From contig JBFFZZ010000062.1 in assembly GCA_041568335.1 (NCBI GenBank), positions 1 to 13,010 of the forward strand: a stretch of DNA of 13,010 bases, given 5' to 3'. The notes beneath the pieces were generated by a model that was given only the letters and a program-made list of their open reading frames with translations, made no database searches and was not told where the DNA came from. Of the stretch, positions 6,860-13,010 are shown piece after piece. Made by a program: the position numbers and the translations under genes. Each line of letters begins with the position of its first letter. Position 1 is the stretch's first letter. This stretch comes from WVWW01 sp041568335 (GTDB lineage: Bacteria; Acidobacteriota; Polarisedimenticolia; Polarisedimenticolales; Polarisedimenticolaceae).

Positions 6860-8086
6860 ATGACGTCAATCGAACAGACCGCCCGGTTGGGGTCTCTCCA
6901 ACCGGCTTCCTCGCCGCGTCTGACGCGGTCGCTCCCGCAGGGTCGCTTCGCGCTGCTGTGGGCACTGATCTGGGCGATTGCCGGGTTTGCGGTGGCGATC
7001 GGCATCACGGTCGGGACGGGTTCTGATTTCTTTCCCGCACTCCGGTTGAGCCTCCTGTTCGCCGAGGTCGTCGGTTTCGCCTCGCTGATCTCCGCGCGTG
7101 TGGTGTTCCCCCGACTGGCCACCCTGCCCTACCTTTTGTTTTTCTCGCTCCAGATCCTGACGCTGCTTTCGGTGACCGTTTTCGGGTCGATCGCGGTCGC
7201 CATCACGCAGCCGCTGTTCGTGGCGGCGCGCGCAACGACATCGATCCTGATCATCGCGATCAACGCCACGCTCGCCGTCGTCGTGGGCATCGGGTTGCAC
7301 ACGTACGACTCGATGCGGCGGCAGATCGAAGATCAGTTCCGCGAGCTGCGCGAGAAGGAGGTCCTCGAACGCCAGCTGCGCACGGCAAGGGAGGTGCAGC
7401 AGCAACTGCTCCCGCGCGAGACCCCGCGACTCGAAGATCTCGAGCTACACGGCCGCGTCGTCCCGGCGCGGGACGTCGGTGGGGACTACTTCGACTTCCT
7501 CCCCGTATCGCCGGGGCGAGTCGGTGTCGTGGTCGCCGACGTTTCGGGGAAGGGCGTGCCCGCCGCGTTGCTCGTGGCCGGGATCCAGGCGTCGGTCCGC
7601 GCGCTGAGCTCCGCGGAAGCGAGTCCATCCGAGCTGCAGACCCGCGTCAACGAGATCCTCTACCGCTCATCCGGGTCTTCGCGCTACGCGACTTTCCTGC
7701 TGGGCTTCTACGAGACCGCGAGCAAGACCTTTTGTTACAGCAACGCAGGCCATCATCCCCCGATCCGTGTGCGCGACGGACAGGTCGCCGCGCTGGAGCC
7801 CGTCTCGGGCTTCCCGATCGGGATGTTCGAGGCGACGACATACGACGAGAACCACGCGCGTCTCGAACCGGGCGATCTTCTGGCGATGTACACCGACGGG
7901 CTGGTCGAGGCGCCCAACGGAGACGAGGAGGAGTTCGGCGAAGACCGGTTGTGCCGGCTGCTCCGCGAGCACAGCGGATCGCCGCTGGAACAGATCAGCT
8001 CCGCGGTGCTCGAGGAGCTCGCCACCTGGCGAGGTGACCTCGACGCGCACGACGATGCCACGCTGGTGCTCGTGAGGGCACGATGA
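6860..8086 (+). CDS. Membrane-anchored SpoIIE/RsbU-type PP2C phosphatase
   Basis: Encodes 408 residues. An N-terminal membrane domain has four predicted helices (about 30-51, 61-83, 89-115, 126-149), then a charged helical linker (150-185) ending in AREVQQQLLP, the usual entry to RsbU-like phosphatases, then the PPM domain. Metal-binding acidic residues are visible: ARDVGGDYFDF (D205, D209, D212), VADVSGKG (D227), MYTDGLVEA (D346) and HDDATLVLV (D398-D399). Such enzymes dephosphorylate phosphoserine on anti-anti-sigma or similar proteins, but no STAS or anti-sigma gene is nearby. The membrane domain is homologous to that of the following kinase, and the stop overlaps its ATG (ATGA). The start is uncertain: ATG at 6860 has GGGCGGA upstream; in-frame ATGs at 6833 and 6803 are possible. 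Confidence 0.9.
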   Translation: MTSIEQTARLGSLQPASSPRLTRSLPQGRFALLWALIWAIAGFAVAIGITVGTGSDFFPALRLSLLFAEVVGFASLISARVVFPRLATLPYLLFFSLQILTLLSVTVFGSIAVAITQPLFVAARATTSILIIAINATLAVVVGIGLHTYDSMRRQIEDQFRELREKEVLERQLRTAREVQQQLLPRETPRLEDLELHGRVVPARDVGGDYFDFLPVSPGRVGVVVADVSGKGVPAALLVAGIQASVRALSSAEASPSELQTRVNEILYRSSGSSRYATFLLGFYETASKTFCYSNAGHHPPIRVRDGQVAALEPVSGFPIGMFEATTYDENHARLEPGDLLAMYTDGLVEAPNGDEEEFGEDRLCRLLREHSGSPLEQISSAVLEELATWRGDLDAHDDATLVLVRAR

Positions 8087-9165
8087 GGCGCCCGGTGCGC
8101 TCGACGCTCCTCCAGGGGCTGATCTGGCTGACCGGGAACTCGCTCGCCGGCGCGGTCATCGGGCTGGCAGTCGGCTTCTTCAACACGGGGGTGATCGAGC
8201 AGCCGACGATCGTGATCTCCGTATTGTTCGGGAACGTCGTCGGTTTCACCGCGTTCTTTTCCGCGTCGGTGCTGTTCCCACGGTTGCGCCTGCTGGCCCG
8301 TCCGGTCCGGATGCTGCTGCTCGGGTTCACGCTGCTCACCGGGGCGGTCAGCGGCAGCGTCGCGGTGCTTTACGCCTATCCGCTGTTCGTCGTCCGTGAT
8401 TTTTCACAGATTGCTGCGATCGTCGCGATCAACGGTGTGTTGTCGGTGATCGTCGGTGCGATCGTCTTCATCTACGAGAACATGCGTTTCAAGCTGGAAG
8501 CCACGTTGCGTGAGGTCGAGGAGGTGCGGCTTGTGGAGGCGCGCCTGCGCGAGGCCGCGGCGCGTGCCGAGCTCGCGGCCTTGCAGGCGCAGATCAACCC
8601 CCACTTCTTCTTCAACACGCTGAACACGATCGCATCGCTTCTCGAAGACGATCCCGAAGCCGCCGAGGAGGTGCTCCACCGGCTCGCGGGCCTGTTCCGT
8701 TACGTGTTCAAGGCCTCCGACACGGCCCCGGTGGCGTTGAGCGAGGAGCTCGAGTTCACCAGGAACTACCTGGCGATCGAGCGCGCCCGGTTCGGCAACC
8801 GGTTGCGGGTCGAATGGGACATCGATCCCGAGTCGGTGAACGTCGCCGTGCCGGGCCTGTTACTTCAACCGCTGGTCGAAAACGCCGTCGGCCACGGCAT
8901 TGCGCCGCGCGTCGAGGGCGGGGAGCTGCGCATCTCCAGCCGGTTGGTCGACCACACGTTGCATCTCGACGTGGTGGACGACGGTGTGGGGATCGACCGG
9001 CGCCAGGAAGAGCTGGTCCGTGACGGGCACGGACTCGGGAATGTCCAGCGGCGTCTCGACGCCGTTTACGGAGGCCGCGGGTCGCTGTCGCTGCTCAACC
9101 ATCCGGGGAAGAGCGGAACCGTGGCAAGGTTGCTGCTGCCCGCGGAACCGGTCGCGGAGCGCTGA
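8083..9165 (+). CDS. LytS/YehU-type membrane sensor histidine kinase
   Basis: Encodes 360 residues. Four predicted membrane helices (about 9-33, 42-66, 76-98, 109-131) match the membrane domain of the upstream phosphatase; a coiled-coil-like linker (135-168) follows. The His_kinase (PF06580-type) H-box is QINPHFFFNTLNTIASLL (170-187) with phospho-accepting H174, then the RYV block near 206. The ATPase domain has the N-box LLLQPLVENAVGHG (259-272, N267), the G1 box DDGVGI (299-304) and the G2 box GHGLGNVQRRL (315-325). No PAS, HAMP or large extracellular domain is present, so sensing is probably within the membrane. The ATG overlaps the phosphatase stop and the cognate LytTR regulator follows 11 bases after the stop, so this is one operon. 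Confidence 0.95.
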   Translation: MRRPVRSTLLQGLIWLTGNSLAGAVIGLAVGFFNTGVIEQPTIVISVLFGNVVGFTAFFSASVLFPRLRLLARPVRMLLLGFTLLTGAVSGSVAVLYAYPLFVVRDFSQIAAIVAINGVLSVIVGAIVFIYENMRFKLEATLREVEEVRLVEARLREAAARAELAALQAQINPHFFFNTLNTIASLLEDDPEAAEEVLHRLAGLFRYVFKASDTAPVALSEELEFTRNYLAIERARFGNRLRVEWDIDPESVNVAVPGLLLQPLVENAVGHGIAPRVEGGELRISSRLVDHTLHLDVVDDGVGIDRRQEELVRDGHGLGNVQRRLDAVYGGRGSLSLLNHPGKSGTVARLLLPAEPVAER

Positions 9166-9176
9166 AGGGGGTATCC

Positions 9177-9968
9177 ATGGCTTGGCGTTGCGTCGTGGTC
9201 GACGATGAACAACCGGCTCGCGAGCGACTCAAACGGTTGCTCGGTGCACACGAAGACTTCGAGATCGTCGGAGAGGCGAGCGATCCCGCTGCGGCGATCG
9301 AGACGATCGACTCGCTGCGTCCCGACCTTTGTTTCCTCGACGTTCGCATGCCCGGTGGTGACGGGTTCGACGTGGTGCGCGGGGTCGAGCATCTCCCGCG
9401 CGTCGTTTTTACCACGGCCTACGACGAGTACGCGGTCAAGGCGTTCGACGTCAATTCGATCGACTACCTGCTCAAGCCGTTCACGAAGCAACGGTTTGCC
9501 GAGGCGTTGGACCGGGTGCGTCACGCCTTCACCTCCTCGGATACGGGCGAGGCGAGGCTGCTGCAGGCGATCGAGGAGCTCAAGAGCCGTGTCGGCGACG
9601 GGGAGGCGCCACCTCCGGCTCCGGTCGGCGCCGGCCCGCCCGCCCGGCTCACCGCGAAGCGGGGATCGAAGATCCTGGTGCTCTCCCCTGCCGAGATCCT
9701 CTGGTTCGAGGCCGACGAGACCCTGGTGTTCGCTCGCGCCGGCTCGGGCCGGTTCCTGGTCGAGCGAACGCTCGCCGATCTGGAGAGCCTGATGGGACCG
9801 ACGTTCTTCCGGGCCCACCGCCGGTACCTCGTGAACCTCGCGTTTATCCGCGAGATCCTCCCGGGGGACGCGGGGACCTACGAGGTCGTGATGAGGAACG
9901 AGGACAAGAGCCGGATCCCGTTGTCCCGGCGTCAGGCGAGAAAACTCAAGGAACTGATCCCCTGGTGA
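9177..9968 (+). CDS. LytR/AlgR-family response regulator (REC-LytTR)
   Basis: Encodes 263 residues. The receiver domain (1-118) has acidic D9-D10, the phospho-acceptor D55 in FLDVRMP, T80 and K100 (LLKPF). An Ala/Pro-rich linker (143-157) leads to a LytTR DNA-binding domain (about 157-262) with ILWFEADETLVFA (174-186), FLVERTLADLE (193-203), FFRAHRRYLVNL (210-221) and the IPLSRRQARKLKELI tail. Phosphotransfer from the adjacent LytS-type kinase is the expected input, with DNA binding at paired LytTR direct repeats as output. A strong site AAGGGGG lies six bases before the ATG. I could not find a clear LytTR repeat pair in the 108-base gap downstream, so the target is not shown by the sequence. 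Confidence 0.95.
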   Translation: MAWRCVVVDDEQPARERLKRLLGAHEDFEIVGEASDPAAAIETIDSLRPDLCFLDVRMPGGDGFDVVRGVEHLPRVVFTTAYDEYAVKAFDVNSIDYLLKPFTKQRFAEALDRVRHAFTSSDTGEARLLQAIEELKSRVGDGEAPPPAPVGAGPPARLTAKRGSKILVLSPAEILWFEADETLVFARAGSGRFLVERTLADLESLMGPTFFRAHRRYLVNLAFIREILPGDAGTYEVVMRNEDKSRIPLSRRQARKLKELIPW

Positions 9969-9995
9969 TCCGCCGGGACGGATGGAACAACCGCT

Positions 9996-10023
9996 CGCAA
10001 GGCCGGCGGGACCGGTCGTTGCG
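9996..10023 (+). other. Hairpin between the LytTR regulator and the bactofilin-like gene
   Basis: CGCAA-GGCCGG (9996-10006) pairs with CCGGTC-G-TTGCG (10012-10023) around the loop CGGGA: eleven base pairs including one G-T pair and one bulged G. A smaller hairpin ATCCG-CCGGGA-CGGAT (9968-9983) precedes it. No T-tract follows. It could reduce read-through, mark an RNA-processing site, or be an operator. The rest of the gap holds a strong GAGGAG ribosome binding site for the next gene. Confidence 0.4.
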
Positions 10024-10076
10024 TATTCGATGGCTGCCTCGGAAAGAGAAGACGAGAATTATTTGAGGAGTGTGAG

Positions 10077-11258
10077 ATGAAGTTCGGGCAGGCGATCCTT
10101 CCGCTGTTCGGCGCGCTCATCATGGGCGCGATCGTGGGCCCTTTCACGTCCGCGAAAACCAAACAGGCCGGCCCCTTCTGCGCGGCCGATGAGACCTGGT
10201 TGGTGCGTTCCGACGCCACGGAGACCGGGGATCGTTACGTGCTCGCCGCGGGCGGTATCTCGATGGACGGGAAGCACGACGGCGACCTGTTCGGCTGGTC
10301 GCCGAAGATCTCGATCGGCGGCGAGGTCGACGGGGACCTGTTCGCCGGAGCCAACTCGATCGACGTCACCGGGACGGTCCGCGACTCGACGCGGCTGTTC
10401 GGGCAAACCGTGGACATCAGCGGCACGATCGAGGGCGACTTGCTGATCTTCGCCGCCGCGCTGACGATCAAGGACACCGCGCACATCACCGGGGATATCT
10501 TCGGCTCCGCCGCGCATTTCACACATCTGGGCCGGGTCGACGGCACGGTTCGGCTGACGACCGGCGAGAGCCGCATCGAGGGCGTCGTCGGCGAGGATCT
10601 CCGCCTCAAGGCCGACACGATCAATTTCAACGAGGGAGCCCGGATCGAGGGCGATCTGGTCTACAAATCGCGGACCGAGCTCCCCCCGAAGGTCGCCGAT
10701 TACGTCGCCGGCGAGGTGGTCCACGAAAAGGTCGAGGACAAGAAAGTGACGGAGGATCGAGGGTTCACCTTCGGCAAGTTCCTCCGCTGGCTCTACTGGC
10801 CCGTGGCCGCCTTCGTCCTCGGCTCGATCCTGCTGGCGCTTTGCGGCAGGCACAAGGGGCTGCCGGTTCAGCGGATGAACGAGGAAGGCTGGATCGGCCT
10901 GGCGGTCGGCGTGCTGGCGCTCCCCGTGCTGGCCGTGGCCTCCGTCTTGGCCGTCATTCTCGTGATCACGATCCCACTCGGGGTCATCGGCCTGTTCCTG
11001 TTGGTGACGCTGGTGTTCATCGGAAAGATCCCGACCGCGGTCTGGTTCGGTAACCGCGTGCTCGGGATCGGACGCGAATCCGAACCTTCGCCCTACCTCT
11101 CCCTCGCGCTGGGGCTGATCGCGATCTATGTGTTGAAGCTGATCCCCTACGCGGGGCCGTTGATCTGGTACGCGGCCACCTCGGCGGGCATCGGCGCGAT
11201 GATCCTCGCGATCGTGGCGCTCCGACGAGCCGGCGGAGAAAGTACCGCGGACGCGTGA
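10077..11258 (+). CDS. Bactofilin-like beta-helix protein with C-terminal membrane domain
   Basis: Encodes 393 residues. A hydrophobic N-terminus (5-24) is a signal anchor or signal peptide. Residues 53-197 are a repetitive polymer-forming (bactofilin/CcmA-like) beta-helix region with recurring G-D-L/I-F turns: DGDLF (68-72), DGDLF (85-89), EGDLL (119-123), TGDIF (138-142), EGDLV (191-195). A charged linker (200-230) leads to several hydrophobic helices (about 236-257, 272-297, 299-316, 340-358, 362-383). Canonical bactofilins are small cytosolic proteins that self-assemble and influence cell shape; this membrane-embedded version probably places the repeats outside the cytoplasm, an inference from topology. 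GAGGAG lies 7-12 bases before the ATG. Its position behind the two-component genes makes it a candidate target or partner of that system. Confidence 0.85.
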   Translation: MKFGQAILPLFGALIMGAIVGPFTSAKTKQAGPFCAADETWLVRSDATETGDRYVLAAGGISMDGKHDGDLFGWSPKISIGGEVDGDLFAGANSIDVTGTVRDSTRLFGQTVDISGTIEGDLLIFAAALTIKDTAHITGDIFGSAAHFTHLGRVDGTVRLTTGESRIEGVVGEDLRLKADTINFNEGARIEGDLVYKSRTELPPKVADYVAGEVVHEKVEDKKVTEDRGFTFGKFLRWLYWPVAAFVLGSILLALCGRHKGLPVQRMNEEGWIGLAVGVLALPVLAVASVLAVILVITIPLGVIGLFLLVTLVFIGKIPTAVWFGNRVLGIGRESEPSPYLSLALGLIAIYVLKLIPYAGPLIWYAATSAGIGAMILAIVALRRAGGESTADA

Positions 11259-11276
11259 AAGGTCTGATCCGGCCGC

Positions 11277-11282
11277 TATAAT
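11277..11282 (+). promoter_or_regulatory. Perfect -10 box immediately before the LOG-family gene
   Basis: TATAAT ends six bases before the ATG at 11289, so transcription would start at or within about a base of the start codon. No Shine-Dalgarno site lies between. This geometry is that of a leaderless mRNA. No convincing -35 box is seen 16-18 bases upstream (CGTGAA region, 11254-11259). Confidence 0.5.
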
Positions 11283-11288
11283 CCGCGG

Positions 11289-12092
11289 ATGGAAAAAGCC
11301 TACAAGAATCTCGAGTTCCTCAACAGCCGCGACGCGCGATCGCTGCGCATCTTGGCGGAGTACCTCGAACCGCAGGCGCGGTTCCGCCGCTACAACGTGA
11401 CCGATACGGTCGTCTTCTTCGGATCCGCGCGAGCGATCCCGGGCGAACAGGCGCGTGAGCAGCTCAAGGCGGCGGAAAAAGACGGCGACTCGAGTAAGAT
11501 CAAACAAGCCCGTAGCGCGCTCGATCTTTCGCGCTACTACGACGACGCGAGAACGCTCGCGCGGATGATGACCGAATGGTCCAAGGGTCTCGAGTCGCCG
11601 GGGAAACGGTTCATCGTGACCTCCGGCGGCGGCCCGGGGATCATGGAAGCCGCCAACCGCGGCGCCTCGGAAGCGGCCGGGATCTCCATCGGTCTCGGGA
11701 TCAGCCTCCCGATGGAGGCGACCATCAACGAGTACATCACTCGTGAGCTCGCCTTCGAGTTCCACTACTTCTTCATGCGCAAGTTCTGGTTCGTCTACCT
11801 GGCCAAGGCGGTCGTGCTGTTTCCCGGCGGTTTCGGGACGATGGACGAGATGTTCGAGCTGCTGACCTTGGTGCAGACACGCAAATCCCAGAAGAAACTA
11901 CCGATCGTGCTCTACGGCGAGCACTTCTGGGACGACGCCCTCAACCTCGACGCGCTGGAGCGCTGGGGCACGATCTCGGAGGGCGACCAGGATCTGTTTC
12001 ACGTTTCCTCGACACCGCAGGAGGCGTTCGAGTACCTGCGTGACGAGCTGGTCCGTTTCCACCTCGACCCGGGAGAGGACTCGGCCCCTTGA
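11289..12092 (+). CDS. LOG-family Rossmann protein (lysine-decarboxylase-like / cytokinin-riboside monophosphohydrolase-like)
   Basis: Encodes 267 residues. The hallmark motif PGGFGTMDE (179-187) and the nucleotide-binding SGGGPGIMEAANRGA (112-126) are intact, and VVFFGSARAI (41-50) begins the Rossmann fold. LOG enzymes release ribose 5-phosphate from nucleoside 5'-monophosphates; older annotations as lysine decarboxylase reflect a naming error in the family. The protein is longer than the minimal 190-residue LOG type, with an N-terminal extension (1-38) and a helical insert of about 30 residues (52-85), as in the longer TIGR00730-like bacterial group, so its substrate may differ. The start is the first ATG after the gap; it has a -10 box but no ribosome binding site directly upstream. 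The stop overlaps the TTG start of the next gene. Confidence 0.88.
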   Translation: MEKAYKNLEFLNSRDARSLRILAEYLEPQARFRRYNVTDTVVFFGSARAIPGEQAREQLKAAEKDGDSSKIKQARSALDLSRYYDDARTLARMMTEWSKGLESPGKRFIVTSGGGPGIMEAANRGASEAAGISIGLGISLPMEATINEYITRELAFEFHYFFMRKFWFVYLAKAVVLFPGGFGTMDEMFELLTLVQTRKSQKKLPIVLYGEHFWDDALNLDALERWGTISEGDQDLFHVSSTPQEAFEYLRDELVRFHLDPGEDSAP

Positions 12093-13010
12093 GCCGCTCC
12101 AAACGCCGCCTTCTGCGGCCACTCCTGATCGCCGCCGGCCTGATCGCGGTGGTTTGGACGGTCTATTCGCTCGATCCGCGCCGCGTCTGGTCGGTCGCCC
12201 TCGGCGCCGACCCGTTCTGGCTGGCCCTGTCGGCCATCCCCATCGCGCTGCGCTTCGGTGTCTGGGGGATCAAGTGGACCAACATGCTCGCGCGATACAA
12301 GCCGGTGCCGCTGGTGACGGCGACGCGCTATATCGCCGTCGGGTCGTTCGTCAACCTGACGACCCCCACCGCGAAGCTCGCCGGCGGTTTCGTGCGAGCG
12401 CTCCTGCTGCAGCGCCGGGGTGGGTGGAACCTGCCGCTGGCCTACGGTTGGTCATTCGCCGATCAGGTCACCAATCTGCTGGGGCACGCGCTGCTCTTTG
12501 CCGTCGGGTCCCTGGCCTTTTCGCTGCACCCTGCGGCCGCCGAATGGAGCCCGGTGTTCGCGTCCGTCGGGGCGGCGACCCTGGCGTTGCTCGGGTTGGG
12601 GTTCTTCGTCCGCCATCCCGTCTGGAACTGGGTTCGAGATCCCGCGCGGACGCAGGCGCTCGGACGCTGGATCCCTCACCGGTTCAGGCGTGACGACGGC
12701 GTCCCGTCCGATCTGTTGGACCGCATCTTCGGTCCGCTCTTGCGTGACAGCTCCTCATGGAAGGCCTTTGTGCCGGACGTCCTGCTGGGAGCGCTGGCGT
12801 TTGCCACGTTGCCGGTCGCCAACGCCCTGGTCCTGCGCGCGCTCGGCATCGAGGCACCGTTGCTGGTGATCACGGTCGTCGTGGTTTTGGGCTATCTCGC
12901 CGGCAACCTGTTCGGCGCCTGGGGCGGTATCGGCGTCACCGAGGCGGCGCTGGCGACGTTGGGGGCCCAGTTCGGTGTCCCCGACGATGCGGCTGCTGCT
13001 GGCGCACTGC
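12089..13010 (+). CDS. UPF0104 / LPG-synthase-TM family integral membrane protein (3' end outside window)
   Basis: The frame is open from TTG at 12089 to the right edge: 307 residues with no stop, so the C-terminus is missing. Multiple hydrophobic helices are visible (about 10-27, 43-60, 131-147, 156-174, 230-250, 255-276). The block GAWGGIGVTEAALATLGAQF (276-295) is the family's typical G-G-x-G-x-x-E-A-A signature, and the N-terminal part SFVNLTTPTAKLAGGFVRA (86-104) matches the conserved N-x-x-x-P-x-x-x-G-G-x-x-R segment. This family (PF03706) includes the flippase domain of MprF and proteins working near polyprenyl-phosphate sugars; here there is no sign yet of the MprF synthase domain. 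The start is chosen from the TTGA overlap with the preceding stop and from GAGAGGA about ten bases upstream; no earlier in-frame ATG or GTG suits. Confidence 0.82.
   Translation, partial: MSRSKRRLLRPLLIAAGLIAVVWTVYSLDPRRVWSVALGADPFWLALSAIPIALRFGVWGIKWTNMLARYKPVPLVTATRYIAVGSFVNLTTPTAKLAGGFVRALLLQRRGGWNLPLAYGWSFADQVTNLLGHALLFAVGSLAFSLHPAAAEWSPVFASVGAATLALLGLGFFVRHPVWNWVRDPARTQALGRWIPHRFRRDDGVPSDLLDRIFGPLLRDSSSWKAFVPDVLLGALAFATLPVANALVLRALGIEAPLLVITVVVVLGYLAGNLFGAWGGIGVTEAALATLGAQFGVPDDAAAAGAL

Noticed and set aside
5824..7122. Minus-strand open frame of 432 codons over moaA and the phosphatase gene
   Set aside because: It overlaps moaA in another frame; moaA has all its cluster cysteines and the Gly-Gly tail, while this frame has no domain and an Arg-rich composition.
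10059..11765. Minus-strand open frame of 568 codons
   Set aside because: It is antisense to both the bactofilin-like and LOG genes, spans their intergenic gap, and contains long Asp/Arg/His runs without any motif. This is typical of GC-rich antisense frames.
12040..12693. Plus-strand open frame of 217 codons at the end of the LOG gene
   Set aside because: It runs out of frame across the LOG and UPF0104 genes and is Arg/Ala-rich; the TTG-started frame shows membrane helices and the family signature.
1..13010. Mobile elements, CRISPR arrays, tRNA or rRNA genes
   Set aside because: I saw no transposase, integrase, regularly spaced repeats, cloverleaf-like sequence or rRNA-like stretch. Short RNAs cannot be excluded by eye.

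Overview
The window is a high-GC, densely coding bacterial chromosome segment with 13 convincing protein genes, two of them cut by the window edges. I see no rRNA, tRNA, CRISPR array, transposase or phage gene. Several genes start at GTG or TTG, and ATGA or TTGA stop/start overlaps are common. The mix (a secreted Asp-box propeller protein whose N-terminal motif is common in Acidobacteriota and similar lineages, LytS/LytTR and SpoIIE-type signalling, a bactofilin-like membrane protein, molybdenum-cofactor MoaA) suggests a Gram-negative-type soil or sediment bacterium, perhaps Acidobacteriota or a former deltaproteobacterial group. This placement is inference only.

Layout. Positions 1-1941 carry two minus-strand genes: a partial secreted BNR/Asp-box protein and an HD-domain hydrolase. 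From about 1973 to 5583 six plus-strand genes follow: a cation-dependent O-methyltransferase, a stand-alone RibD-C reductase (ATGA-coupled to it), endonuclease III, a rhodanese-methyltransferase fusion, and a Lon-substrate-binding-domain protein. (That is five genes; the first three are packed together and the last two form a second pair behind a possible promoter.) A convergent gap with hairpins (5584-5699) separates them from moaA on the minus strand, which has a perfect TATAAT -10 box and a very short leader.

Divergent from moaA lies the most interesting block (6860-11258): a membrane-anchored SpoIIE/PP2C phosphatase, a LytS-type membrane histidine kinase overlapping it by ATGA, a LytTR response regulator 11 nt further on, and then a bactofilin-like polytopic membrane protein. 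The phosphatase and the kinase share a homologous four-helix membrane domain, visible by direct alignment of the two proteins, so one kind of input module drives two chemically different outputs. I infer a signalling unit whose target may be the bactofilin-like protein or the cell envelope.

The window ends with a LOG-family Rossmann protein, whose TATAAT box is so close to its ATG that the mRNA may be leaderless, and a TTGA-coupled UPF0104/LPG-synthase-TM membrane protein that runs off the right edge.
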